This document shows positions 26,253 to 34,040 of a stretch of DNA of 43,159 bases, one piece after another. This DNA comes from JACCTH01 sp035253825 (GTDB lineage: Bacteria; Actinomycetota; Acidimicrobiia; Spongiisociales; ZC4RG35): NCBI GenBank assembly GCA_035253825.1, contig DATFBM010000046.1, positions 1-43,159 of the forward strand, in the 5' to 3' direction. Position numbers and translations under genes: made by a program. Each line of letters starts with the position of its first letter. Position 1 is the stretch's first letter. Below the pieces are notes generated by a model. That model was not told the origin of the DNA and did not search any database. It worked only from the letters and a program-made list of their open reading frames with translations.

Positions 26253-26471
26253 AAGCTGTTACCTCTCGATGAAGTGCGGCAGGTCTGACTTAGGACCTGA
26301 CTAGTCACTGGTCATCGACGGACGCGGACATGAGCTTTAGGCATAACACTGCCATCGAAGCGTCTCCGGCTGGAGCCAACCTCGTCCTGGCTGCTAGGTA
26401 CCGATCACGGTTACGGTTTCAAGTTGCGGGGGTAAACCCCTTGTCTGGGGCGACCGGAGGGAGGTCTCGAG

Positions 26472-27410
26472 ATGAAATACCGAGTGCTTTTCGGTATTGG
26501 AGCAGCATTGCTGGCGCTACTCGCGACCGGATTTGCAGTGGCACAGAGCTCAGAGAGCGGCAAGTCAATAGGTCCGTCAACAACAGCTGTGGGCTTGCCA
26601 ATGAGTCAAGTAGCGACCAAAGGAGCAGCGGACCCACCCGATGCGTTTGCCATCTCGGATCGATCAATAACGACCGTCGTGGTTGAGCAAGCCGGGAGTC
26701 TGGTAATTGGTCGAAGTGGCGATGAGATCCACATCGTTTTGGCTATGCCGAATCCTGGCTGGGTCTCCACCATTGCCGTCACGGTAGGCGAGGTCGTTGG
26801 TGGCGAATTTCGGAACAATGACTCGGGAATTCGCTATACGGTCCAGCTGGTCGCTGATGCGCTCGACCTTCAGATCGAGAAGTTCACGATCGACGCTACG
26901 GCTACGAGTTCCACACTCGAGCGGGGGGAGACGGACCTCCAAAGCCCGATCGCAACGACCTCTCTAACGACGACCACCACGACTACGACGATTCGGCCGA
27001 CGAACTCGACGACTGGAGCAACAACCACAACGACGCCGCCGCCAGCCACGGCCACGACCCAAGCGACGACAACAACGCGAGCCGCGACGACCATAACGCC
27101 GCCAACGACCACAACGGCGCCCACCACGACGACTGGCGCGGTAACGACGAGCACCATCGAGGCAGAGGTCTGGACCCAAGTCGTTGTCTCCTCAGCGGGC
27201 GGTTCCATCGTGGTCTCGTATCGACCCGGGGAAGTGCGGCTCGATGCTGTAGCCCCAGCCCCGACGTTCCTACTGGAGGAAGTGGACGAGGATCCCGATC
27301 GTGTCGAGGTTGTATTCGAGGGCGTCGACGTCACTTATACGATCGAAGCCAAGTGGGAAAAGGGGGAATTGGTCACCGATGCTGATGCGAGTGGGCCTGG
27401 CGCTGATTAG
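26472..27410 (+). CDS. Secreted protein with two related modules joined by a Thr-rich linker
   Basis: Signal peptide MKYRVLFGIGAALLALLATG is followed by module A (about residues 70-135, with AGSLVIGRSGDEIHI and AMPNPGW). A linker of about 80 residues, mainly Thr/Pro/Ala, comes next. The C-terminal module B (about 240-305) has GGSIVVSYRPGEVRL and a acidic tail. Modules A and B align without gaps over about 65 positions: G at position 2, P at 20, an aromatic at 24 and F at 40. The protein ends VTDADASGPGAD. GGAGGTCTCGAG before ATG supports the start. The next gene has module A only, and the gene at 30277 has module B only. No known family name comes to mind. Confidence 0.7.
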   Translation: MKYRVLFGIGAALLALLATGFAVAQSSESGKSIGPSTTAVGLPMSQVATKGAADPPDAFAISDRSITTVVVEQAGSLVIGRSGDEIHIVLAMPNPGWVSTIAVTVGEVVGGEFRNNDSGIRYTVQLVADALDLQIEKFTIDATATSSTLERGETDLQSPIATTSLTTTTTTTTIRPTNSTTGATTTTTPPPATATTQATTTTRAATTITPPTTTTAPTTTTGAVTTSTIEAEVWTQVVVSSAGGSIVVSYRPGEVRLDAVAPAPTFLLEEVDEDPDRVEVVFEGVDVTYTIEAKWEKGELVTDADASGPGAD

Positions 27411-27430
27411 CCCTTCTCCGGCTGTCTGAG

Positions 27431-27469
27431 TTGATATTTCCTTGATTGCGGGCTGAGGCACCCCTGAGG
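27431..27469 (+). promoter_or_regulatory. Four direct repeats at exact 11-base spacing (candidate OmpR-type operator)
   Basis: TTGATA (27431), TTGATT (27442), CTGAGG (27453) and CTGAGG (27464) follow each other at exactly 11-base steps. They lie 45-83 bases upstream of the ATG at 27514. Eleven-base phased direct repeats on one face of the helix are the usual operator design of OmpR/PhoB response regulators, and one such gene lies at 29485-30168. Confidence 0.6.
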
Positions 27470-27513
27470 TGGGATCCCGAACACTGACCCTCTAGACCAA
27501 AGGAGGGTCAACT

Positions 27514-28173
27514 ATGAAGTATCGAATTCCGCTGGCGGCGGCAGCCGTGACTGCGGTGCTCCTGGCCACCGGCCTCGCCTGGGCCAACGGCTCCGACGAC
27601 TCGGGCCCAAGCTCGTCTACGACCAGCTCCACATCCACGAGTTCCACTACCACAAGCTCCACCAGTCCGATAGTGACTACCGCGACCGCGACCGCTCCGA
27701 CCAACCCTGTCGTGGCGACGACTACAGCCGCCCGGCAAAGCTCCACGGCGTCGATCCCAGACGGCACCAGCCAAACCTTTGTGATCGGGGATGCGGGGAC
27801 GGTCCTGCTCGGTCGGAGCGGCGGCTCTCTCCAGATCATCGCTGCCACTCCGAATGCCGGATGGGCCTCGGAGGTCGAGGTTGCCACCGGCCGGGAAGTC
27901 GAGGGTGACTTTCGCAATGGCACCTTGCGGGTCAAGTACAACTTCGAACTCGAGGACGGGACGGTTCGGGTTCGGATCGAAAATCGCAACGACGACGCCG
28001 ACGGAGACGATGACGACGTCATCGACGATGACCGGCGAGGCGACGACGATGACGACAACAGCGTTCCGGGTTCCGGTGACGACGATGACAACTCCGGATC
28101 AGGCCATGACGACGATGATGGCGACCACGACAACAGTGGTCCCGGGGGCGGGGGCTCAGACGACAACGACTGA
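27514..28173 (+). CDS. Secreted module-A protein with an Asp-rich tail
   Basis: The 219-residue product shares its signal peptide pattern (MKYRIPLAAAAVTAVLLATG) and its module A with the preceding gene: AGTVLLGRSGGSLQI, ATPNAGW and GDFRNGTLRV. A Ser/Thr linker (residues 30-85) precedes the module. The last 55 residues are strongly acidic, with runs of four to five Asp separated by Gly/Ser/Asn, ending GGGGSDDND. This tail may bind cations or keep the protein extended at the cell surface; this is inference. The start has a strong AAAGGAGG. The gene ends in a terminator shared with the convergent histidine kinase. Four phased 11-base repeats lie upstream. Confidence 0.72.
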   Translation: MKYRIPLAAAAVTAVLLATGLAWANGSDDSGPSSSTTSSTSTSSTTTSSTSPIVTTATATAPTNPVVATTTAARQSSTASIPDGTSQTFVIGDAGTVLLGRSGGSLQIIAATPNAGWASEVEVATGREVEGDFRNGTLRVKYNFELEDGTVRVRIENRNDDADGDDDDVIDDDRRGDDDDDNSVPGSGDDDDNSGSGHDDDDGDHDNSGPGGGGSDDND

Positions 28174-28190
28174 CTGAAACTCGCAACTTT

Positions 28191-28220
28191 AGAAACGGCC
28201 CCAACAGAGGGGCCGTTTCT
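28191..28220. terminator. Bidirectional terminator hairpin
   Basis: AGAAACGGCCCC (28191-28202), a loop AACAGA, and GGGGCCGTTTCT (28209-28220) form a perfect 12-base stem between convergent genes. T-rich flanks (TTT inside the stem base, then CATTTC) support intrinsic termination for the plus-strand gene, and the same works in reverse for the kinase gene whose stop overlaps the stem base. Confidence 0.85.
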
Positions 28221-29488
28221 CATTTCACCAAGGGAAGACTTACCTCGACCAATGCTCCACCGAGTTGCGAGCGACCCCAGCGAAGCGAGCCTCCGGCCGC
28301 TTCCGCGGTTTTGCGAACGATGTCCAGTCCCAGCCCGGTAGACCCACGGCTCGATACTCCCCTGGTGGTGGGATCGAAGCCCGGAGAGAACCCGGGACCG
28401 GCGTCCTCAACCCGCAGCGTGGCGAAGCCGCCCTCGGCCCGCCATCCGACGCGAACCTCCACTCCGCGCTGAGTGTGGGTGAGCACGTTTTCGATCAGAG
28501 TGTCGGCAATTGAGCCGACGACATCTTCGGGTATTGCAACCACGAGAGGATGCAGCGAATCGGCCACGGTCACCGATCTTCCTTGCTCTTCTGCCAGCAC
28601 TCTCCAAAAGGTCACCCGTTTGACCATCACTGACCGGAGGTCGGCGGTGGCCGAGCTCGGAGTCCTCGTTCGGACTTCTTTGATCAGCGAGTCCACGGCA
28701 TTTTGCATGCGGTCGACCGCATCCATCATCGAATCCCCGTCTGGCAGCCTCTCCGCGGCGAGCTTGAGACCGGCCAGCGGTGTCCGCAGTTGATGAGAGA
28801 GATCAGCCAGCGACTCTCGTTCGGCCCGAAGCATCTCCTGGAGCCGCCCCGAGAGCTGGTTCAGAGCCCGCCCCACTGAAGCCAGCTCGACCGGATCGGT
28901 CACCTGGGCCCGGGCACCAAGATCCCCCTGCCCAAGCCGGGTAGCAACGTCGGCCAGCTCGTCCACGGGCCGAACCAGGTCTCGACCCATGCGGCGGGCC
29001 AAAGCCCATGCTGCCGCGATCACGAGCAAGCCGAGAAGGATCAACGCGATCGAGGCCGCCACGACTCCACGGCTCAAGTTGGATTCGGGAACCGAAGCGA
29101 TTGCCGCCATCAATCCGTGACGAGTAGCGACCGGGATGCCGACCTGCCAGGAACCTTCCACCAATCCCGCTGCCGGGGTACCCAGCCGCACCGTCGCCAG
29201 GACCTCGCCGGCTGAGGGCGAGTCACCGATCGTGCTGCCGTCTGGGAGGACGATCCCTACGCCTTCGGGGAGGTTGCCGAGCGCGTTCTCCAAGGTGGCT
29301 CGATCGAGTGTCTCGGCGCCGGCTGCGGCGAGAGCCACCAGGCCGGCGGTGGTCTGGGCCTGTCGCTCCGCTTCGACTTGACCCCTTTCCAGTGCCTGGC
29401 GGCGCACCAGGAATAGGAGCGGCACCGTGAAGGAGATCACCACCAGGGAGGTGACCGCCAGAGCCTGGAGAGCGAGGCGGCGCCTCAC
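28220..29488 (-). CDS. Sensor histidine kinase
   Basis: The 422-residue protein has two membrane helices (about residues 10-29 and 142-165) enclosing an extracytoplasmic sensor of about 110 residues (ATLENALGNLPEGVGIVLPD). A HAMP-like region (VRPVDELADVATRLGQGDLG) follows, then the H-box LADLSHQLRTPLAGLKL with H232, the N-box LIENVLTHT (N334) and the G-box VEDAGPGF with a late STGLGLDIVRKTAEAAGG. It autophosphorylates H232 and passes phosphate to the response regulator encoded immediately upstream. The two genes overlap by four bases (GTGA-type overlap at 29485-29488), so they form one transcript. The secreted module proteins on both sides are candidate targets or stimuli. Confidence 0.93.
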   Translation of the reverse strand: MRRRLALQALAVTSLVVISFTVPLLFLVRRQALERGQVEAERQAQTTAGLVALAAAGAETLDRATLENALGNLPEGVGIVLPDGSTIGDSPSAGEVLATVRLGTPAAGLVEGSWQVGIPVATRHGLMAAIASVPESNLSRGVVAASIALILLGLLVIAAAWALARRMGRDLVRPVDELADVATRLGQGDLGARAQVTDPVELASVGRALNQLSGRLQEMLRAERESLADLSHQLRTPLAGLKLAAERLPDGDSMMDAVDRMQNAVDSLIKEVRTRTPSSATADLRSVMVKRVTFWRVLAEEQGRSVTVADSLHPLVVAIPEDVVGSIADTLIENVLTHTQRGVEVRVGWRAEGGFATLRVEDAGPGFSPGFDPTTRGVSSRGSTGLGLDIVRKTAEAAGGSLRWGRSQLGGALVEVSLPLVK

Positions 29489-30168
29489 GTCCCCGGATCG
29501 ACCAGCTTGACCCCCACTCCATGAACGGTGTGCAGATAGCGCGGCTTCCGCGCCGACTCGCCGAGTTTGGAACGCAATGAGGAAAGATGGACGTCCACGG
29601 TTCGCTCGCCACCTCCGTACGGTTGGCGCCAGACCTCGGCCAGGATTTCCCGCTTGCGGACGACCTCCCCCGGCCGTTCGGCCAGCATCAAAAGGAGATC
29701 GAACTCCTTCGGACTGAGATCGAGCGTCCTTCCATCGAGGCGGGCCTCGCGCTTTGCTCGATCCAACGACAGCGACCCGACCGTCATGATGGGCTCGACC
29801 TCGGCGGCGCCTCTTCGACGTAACACGGCCCGCACCCGAGCTTCCAGCTCCGGGGTCGAAAACGGCTTTACGAGATAGTCGTCGGCACCGGCATCGAGGG
29901 CTGAGACAACGTGAGCATCGCCCTCGCGAGCAGTGGCGACGATGACCGGCACCGAACTCACGGCTCGCAGCATTCTCAACAGCTCGGCACCGTCCAAATC
30001 GGGTAGGCCGAGGTCGAGGATGACCAGATCGGGCTTGTCCGCCACCGCCAAGCGGAGTCCTTCCAGCGCTGTGCTGGCGGTGGCCACGTCGTGCCCACTG
30101 CCGGCAAGAGCATCGGCGGCGAGGCGCCTGATCCGGGAATCGTCTTCGACCAAGAGAATCGCCGGCAT
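29485..30168 (-). CDS. OmpR-family response regulator
   Basis: From ATG 30168 (MPAILLVEDDSRIRRLAADA) the 227-residue protein has a receiver domain with acidic D9/D10, phosphoacceptor D52 in VILDLGLPDLDG and K101 in YLVKPFSTPELEAR. A winged-helix DNA-binding domain follows: LDLSPKEFDLLLMLAERPGE and the recognition region near RTVDVHLSSLRSKLGE. It is typical of OmpR/PhoB regulators, which bind phased direct repeats as dimers. An upstream frame to 30222 is not supported. The divergent gene at 30277 starts 108 bases away, and three repeats at 11-base spacing lie in that gap. Confidence 0.93.
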   Translation of the reverse strand: MPAILLVEDDSRIRRLAADALAGSGHDVATASTALEGLRLAVADKPDLVILDLGLPDLDGAELLRMLRAVSSVPVIVATAREGDAHVVSALDAGADDYLVKPFSTPELEARVRAVLRRRGAAEVEPIMTVGSLSLDRAKREARLDGRTLDLSPKEFDLLLMLAERPGEVVRKREILAEVWRQPYGGGERTVDVHLSSLRSKLGESARKPRYLHTVHGVGVKLVDPGT

Positions 30169-30224
30169 CTTTTCAGAGTAAAGCTCCCGCTTGCTTGCGA
30201 ACGGTCCTCTTCCGACGAGCAAGG

Positions 30225-30252
30225 TTGAGGTTTTCTTCAGGCTCCCTTGATT
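30225..30252 (+). promoter_or_regulatory. Three direct repeats at exact 11-base spacing (candidate OmpR-type operator)
   Basis: TTGAGG (30225), TTCAGG (30236) and TTGATT (30247) follow each other at exactly 11-base steps. They lie between the response regulator and a module-B secreted gene, whose ATG is 25 bases past the last repeat. The same spacing and similar hexamers occur before 27514. It could serve both divergent genes. Confidence 0.6.
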
Positions 30253-30276
30253 CGAAACAAACGCGACTCGGCCAAC

Positions 30277-30774
30277 ATGAAGGTCATGAAGCGCTCCGGG
30301 CTGGTCCTGCTCTGGTTGCTGGCCACTTCGGCTACGACTGCGGTCGCTTTCTGGGCCGTGTCCACGGCCGGCTCCGAGGTAAATCAGGGCCCCTTGACGG
30401 CGGTCGTCGCCTCTTCGCCAACCCTATCCGCGGTCACATCGGTACCGACGACGTCCGTAACCACGCCCACGCCGACCTCCACAACCACCACGTCCACCAC
30501 CCTTGGCTCGGCTACCTCGGTCCCCCCGGCCGAGTGGGAGCGCACCACTCTCAACTCCGGAGGGGGTTCGATCATCGTTTCCTATCGACCCTCCGAAGTC
30601 AGGCTCGAATCAGTGGCACCGCTGGCAGGTTTCAGCTTTGAGATCGACGACCAAGGCCCCCAGCGGATTCGGGTGGAATTCATCGGCGACGATGTGAGTT
30701 ACACGCTGCAAGCGGAGTGGACCAGCAATGGCTTTGTCACCGAGGTCGATGCCAGCGGTGAAGGCGGCGGCTAG
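30277..30774 (+). CDS. Secreted module-B protein
   Basis: From ATG 30277 (MKVMKRSGLVLLWLLATSAT) the product has a signal peptide, a Thr/Pro/Ser linker (about residues 35-80) and a single module B: GGGSIIVSYRPSEVRLESVA then APLAGFSFEI and FIGDDVSYTLQAEW. The end VTEVDASGEGGG matches the VTDADASGPGAD end of the 26472 gene. The earlier TTG at 30247 lies inside the repeat box and is not favoured. Its 3' end overlaps the stop of fumC. The gene diverges from the response regulator and is probably its target. Confidence 0.72.
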   Translation: MKVMKRSGLVLLWLLATSATTAVAFWAVSTAGSEVNQGPLTAVVASSPTLSAVTSVPTTSVTTPTPTSTTTTSTTLGSATSVPPAEWERTTLNSGGGSIIVSYRPSEVRLESVAPLAGFSFEIDDQGPQRIRVEFIGDDVSYTLQAEWTSNGFVTEVDASGEGGG

Positions 30775-32162
30775 GCGAGTCCGCTCTCGGTCAATCTCTC
30801 GAGTTGGAGCGCCCGATCCAGCTCCTCCTCGTTCATCAGGCCCTTCTCGAGGACGACTTCGCGGACGCTGCGGCCGCTGACCAGGCACTCCTTGGCCACC
30901 GCCGCCCCGTTGTCGTATCCGATGTAAGGGTTGAGAGCGGTGACGATGATCACGTTCCGCTCCAGAAGGTCCCGAATCCGTTCCTCGTTGGCGGTGATGC
31001 CTTCGACGCACCGCTCGGCAAAAGTGGCGGTGGCCGCCGTCAGTATTTCAATTGACTGCAGGAGGTTGTGAGCCAGCACCGGCATCATCACATTGAGCTC
31101 GAAGTTGCCATTGGCCGCCGCCCAGGTGATGGCGGTGTCGTTGCCGAATACCTGCGCCGCCACCATCATCACCATTTCGGCCATTACCGGATTGACCTTC
31201 CCCGGCATGATCGACGAGCCCGGCTGCAAATCGGGAATATTGATCTCCCCGATTCCAGACGAAGGCCCTGAGCCCAACCAGCGGATGTCGTTGGCGATCT
31301 TGAAAAGCGAGGTGGCGATGGTCTTCAACGCACCTGAGGCCATCACCGCCGCGTCCTTTCCGGCTTGGGCCTCGAAATGGTTTTTCGCCTCGACAAAGGA
31401 GTAGCCCGACCATTCCGACATCAAGTTGATCACGGCCGCAGCGAATCCGGGCGGAGCGTTGAGCCCGGTACCAACGGCCGTCCCGCCCAGAGGCAGCTCT
31501 TCGAGACCCCCGAGGATGGCGTGGAGGCGCTCCGCTCCCGCTCGAACTTGGGCCGCGTAGCCGGAGAATTCCTGTCCGAGGGTTATCGGGGTCGCATCCA
31601 TGAGGTGGGTCCGGCCCGACTTGACCACATTCTCGAACTCGGAAGCCTTCGATTCCAGAGCGGTGGCAAGACGGTCGAGGGCGGGGAGCAATCCCTGACG
31701 GATTCCTGCCACCGCCGCCACATGGATGGCGGTGGGAATCACATCGTTCGACGACTGGCCGAAGTTGACGTGATCATTGCCGTGCACCGTGTTGCTCAAG
31801 TGGTCACCGCTCACGATCTCGCTGGCACGACGGGCGATTACCTCATTGGCATTGGTGTTGGTGGACGTCCCCGAGCCGGTCTGAAAGATGTCGAGAGGAA
31901 AGTGCTCGTCGAGGCGGCCCTCCCGAACTTCGGCCGCGGCTTGCTCGATGGCGCTCGCCACCTCCGCCGGCACATGGCCCTCCCGACCGGCGACCACGGC
32001 CGCCGCTCCTTTGATCATCCCCAAAGCCCAAATGAAGCGGCGCGAGAACCTGATTCCCGAAATCGGGAAGTTCTCCTGGGCCCTTTGCGTCGAGGGGCCG
32101 TAGTAGGCGCCGGCCGGCACTTTGACCTCGCCCATCGAATCCCGTTCGGTGCGAAATTCCAT
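30771..32162 (-). CDS. fumC: Class II fumarate hydratase
   Basis: The product from ATG 32162 (MEFRTERDSMGEVKVPAGAY) is 463 residues, the usual FumC length. It has the fumarase/aspartase signature GSSIMPGKVNPVMAEM, the SGRTHLMDATPITLGQEFSG region and the substrate-site GSGTSTNTNANEVIARRA. It catalyses reversible fumarate-malate hydration in the TCA cycle. Upstream frame to 32438 overlaps the peptidase gene in another frame and is a composition artefact. It starts 10 bases after the M42-like stop and so probably ends the suf-peptidase transcript. It needs no Fe-S cluster, unlike class I fumarases. Confidence 0.95.
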   Translation of the reverse strand: MEFRTERDSMGEVKVPAGAYYGPSTQRAQENFPISGIRFSRRFIWALGMIKGAAAVVAGREGHVPAEVASAIEQAAAEVREGRLDEHFPLDIFQTGSGTSTNTNANEVIARRASEIVSGDHLSNTVHGNDHVNFGQSSNDVIPTAIHVAAVAGIRQGLLPALDRLATALESKASEFENVVKSGRTHLMDATPITLGQEFSGYAAQVRAGAERLHAILGGLEELPLGGTAVGTGLNAPPGFAAAVINLMSEWSGYSFVEAKNHFEAQAGKDAAVMASGALKTIATSLFKIANDIRWLGSGPSSGIGEINIPDLQPGSSIMPGKVNPVMAEMVMMVAAQVFGNDTAITWAAANGNFELNVMMPVLAHNLLQSIEILTAATATFAERCVEGITANEERIRDLLERNVIIVTALNPYIGYDNGAAVAKECLVSGRSVREVVLEKGLMNEEELDRALQLERLTESGLA

Positions 32163-32172
32163 CACCAGGACG

Positions 32173-33249
32173 CTAGACGAGGAGGTGGCGCTGGTTCTCG
32201 TAGATCTCCTCGAGCGAGAACGGCAGAGCCTGCTTCTGTCGATCGATTCCTGACAACACCGCCAGCAACAAGTCCACCAGGCCGGCAAAGTCGCCCATGT
32301 CGATCTTCTCGGGAGCGAGCCGGGCCTTACGCGTTCCCGCCCGCACCCCGGCCACGTCGACCATGTTGTGGTGATTTTCCAAGGGCAAGCACAACCCGGT
32401 GGCATCGATTCCCAGGGCCGCCAGCGCAGTGGCCTCACAGCTTCCCCCCGCCATCAGCTTTCGTTGATGGGGAAGTCCCGAAGCCCGCATCAGAGTCGAG
32501 ACTCGGTTGGTCAAGTCGGCCGAGAAAATGGAGGCGGCATCGCCCACCCGAACCACTGGACCCGCCCCCAGCGGGGCATCTTTGGATGCTGGCGAACACT
32601 CGATCGATAACACCCTCGCCCGATCGGGGATCGTCCCCAATTTGGCGGCGGCGATGGCTCCGACAAAGCCGACCTCTTCGGCGCGGGTGAGCAGTACCGA
32701 AAGGTGATGAAGCCCACGAGCGGCGGCGAGATCCATTGCGACGAGGCTGGCAGAGGCACCGGCGAGGTCGTCGCACGCGCGGGCGGCCAACCGCCCGCCG
32801 CCATATCCCAGTCGATCGGGTGAGAAATGCCAGCGAGCGATATCGCCCGGGGTGGTGCCGCGCACGGCGATCCGTGCCCGGCCCGACTCCGCATCGAATT
32901 CGACCACCTTGCCCGGAACGTTCCCGGAGGGGGTGACCACCTCGACGCGAGCACCTTCCACGTAGCTAGGAAGCACTCCGCCGCGTAGCTCGGCCATCGC
33001 TTCCGTCGCTCCGGCCTCCAGCACCACGAGAGCAGGGTGATCGATGTGTGCTACGGCCACCACCGGGCGCCGCCGAGAGCGCTGTCGGCTCCGGATCACC
33101 ACGTTTCCCGCCTCGTCCTGGGTGGCTCGGAAGCCGCAGCGGTCGGCCCAGTCCTTCAACCAACCGATAACCACCTGCTCCCGACCCGAGGCGGTGGGGA
33201 GGTCGGTCAAAGTCGCTAACCACCGGCGATGGGTGGCCTTGATCGGCAT
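32173..33249 (-). CDS. M42-like metallopeptidase
   Basis: The 358-residue protein follows the M42 (glutamyl aminopeptidase-like) pattern. VAVAHIDHPALVV supplies the first metal His/Asp, ACDDLAGASA the bridging Asp, LLTRAEEVGFVGA the catalytic Glu pair, SIECSP a further acidic ligand and LENHHNMVDV the last His. Between about residues 90 and 150 lies the small beta-domain insertion of this family. The substrate is not predictable. The ATG shares one base with the stop of the second sufC (TGATG), so translation is coupled. The first motif reads HIDHP rather than the common HxDE, a mild divergence. Confidence 0.8.
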   Translation of the reverse strand: MPIKATHRRWLATLTDLPTASGREQVVIGWLKDWADRCGFRATQDEAGNVVIRSRQRSRRRPVVAVAHIDHPALVVLEAGATEAMAELRGGVLPSYVEGARVEVVTPSGNVPGKVVEFDAESGRARIAVRGTTPGDIARWHFSPDRLGYGGGRLAARACDDLAGASASLVAMDLAAARGLHHLSVLLTRAEEVGFVGAIAAAKLGTIPDRARVLSIECSPASKDAPLGAGPVVRVGDAASIFSADLTNRVSTLMRASGLPHQRKLMAGGSCEATALAALGIDATGLCLPLENHHNMVDVAGVRAGTRKARLAPEKIDMGDFAGLVDLLLAVLSGIDRQKQALPFSLEEIYENQRHLLV

Positions 33250-34040
33250 CAGCGCTCGAAGGGGAGCTCGCTGAACGGGTCGGGCGTCTGGGTTTTCTGT
33301 TCTTCGGTCTCCTGCAGGCCCAACTCAGCTCGCAACCTTTCGTAACCGCCTTCCTCCAGGGTCTCCGCCAGCTCGGGGCCGCCGGAGGCGACGATCTTCC
33401 CTTCGATCAACACGTGGACCCTTTCAGGGATCACATAACGGAGGATCCTGGAGTAGTGGGTGATCATCAACACTCCCACCTCAGGTGAGCGCATGGCATC
33501 GACCGCGGCCGCCACGTCCCGGACGGCGTCGATGTCGAGTCCGGAATCGACTTCGTCGAGAAGCGCTACCTTCGGTTCAAGAACCGCGATCTGAAAGATC
33601 TCCGATCGCTTCTTTTCTCCACCGGAGAGATCGTCGTTCACCGCCCGATCGAGGAATCGGGTCATGTCGAACCGGTCGGCGGCTTCGGCGATTCGCTGCG
33701 TGGCGTTCTCGATCCCGGCGTCGGCTGCCGCCTCCAGCATGAAATCGCGCAGCCGGACCCCAGGGATCTCGGTCGGATACTGGAAACATTGAATCAGGCC
33801 GAGGCGAGCTCGCTCGTGGACTGCCAGCCCCAACAAGTCGGTCCCGTCGAGATGGGCCGATCCTCTCACCTCGTACCCAGCTTTGCCGCTCAACACATGG
33901 CAGAGAGTCGATTTCCCCGAACCATTGGGGCCCATCACCGCATGCACCGCCCCAAACGGAACTTCGAGGTTGATCCCATTCAGGATCTGGCGCGGGCCGG
34001 CCGTCGCTTCCAAGTTGTTCAGGGCGAGGGCGGCGGTCAT
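33249..34040 (-). CDS. sufC: Fe-S assembly ATPase SufC (copy 2)
   Basis: The 264-residue ATPase has Walker A MGPNGSGKSTLCHV (about residues 34-47), Q-loop FQYPTEIPG, signature LSGGEKKRSEI, Walker B VALLDEVDSGLDIDA and H-loop THYSRIL. It differs from copy 1 throughout and ends in a charged tail (EETEEQKTQTPDPFSELPFE type). It overlaps the Rieske gene by four bases (ATGA, 34037-34040), and sufD precedes that, giving a sufD-ferredoxin-sufC-peptidase order. ATG 34040 is chosen from this overlap. It is the likelier partner of SufB/SufD by position. Confidence 0.93.
   Translation of the reverse strand: MTAALALNNLEATAGPRQILNGINLEVPFGAVHAVMGPNGSGKSTLCHVLSGKAGYEVRGSAHLDGTDLLGLAVHERARLGLIQCFQYPTEIPGVRLRDFMLEAAADAGIENATQRIAEAADRFDMTRFLDRAVNDDLSGGEKKRSEIFQIAVLEPKVALLDEVDSGLDIDAVRDVAAAVDAMRSPEVGVLMITHYSRILRYVIPERVHVLIEGKIVASGGPELAETLEEGGYERLRAELGLQETEEQKTQTPDPFSELPFER

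Noticed and set aside
26298..26307. Ten-base palindrome TGACTAGTCA in the gap before the 26472 gene.
   Set aside because: It is short, sits 165 bases from the start and is not repeated near other genes of the locus. The 26472 gap also lacks the 11-base phased repeats seen before 27514 and 30277.
26940..27160. ACC/ACG-rich stretch resembling a simple repeat array.
   Set aside because: It is in frame and encodes the Thr/Pro linker of the 26472 product; no CRISPR-like unit or spacer pattern.
30247..30276. TTG at 30247 as start of the module-B gene.
   Set aside because: It lies inside the third phased repeat, and the ATG at 30277 begins a proper signal peptide.
31365..32690. Long plus-strand frame opposite fumC and the M42-like gene.
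   Set aside because: It is a GC-driven antisense shadow; both minus-strand genes have clear catalytic motifs, and the antisense product has none.
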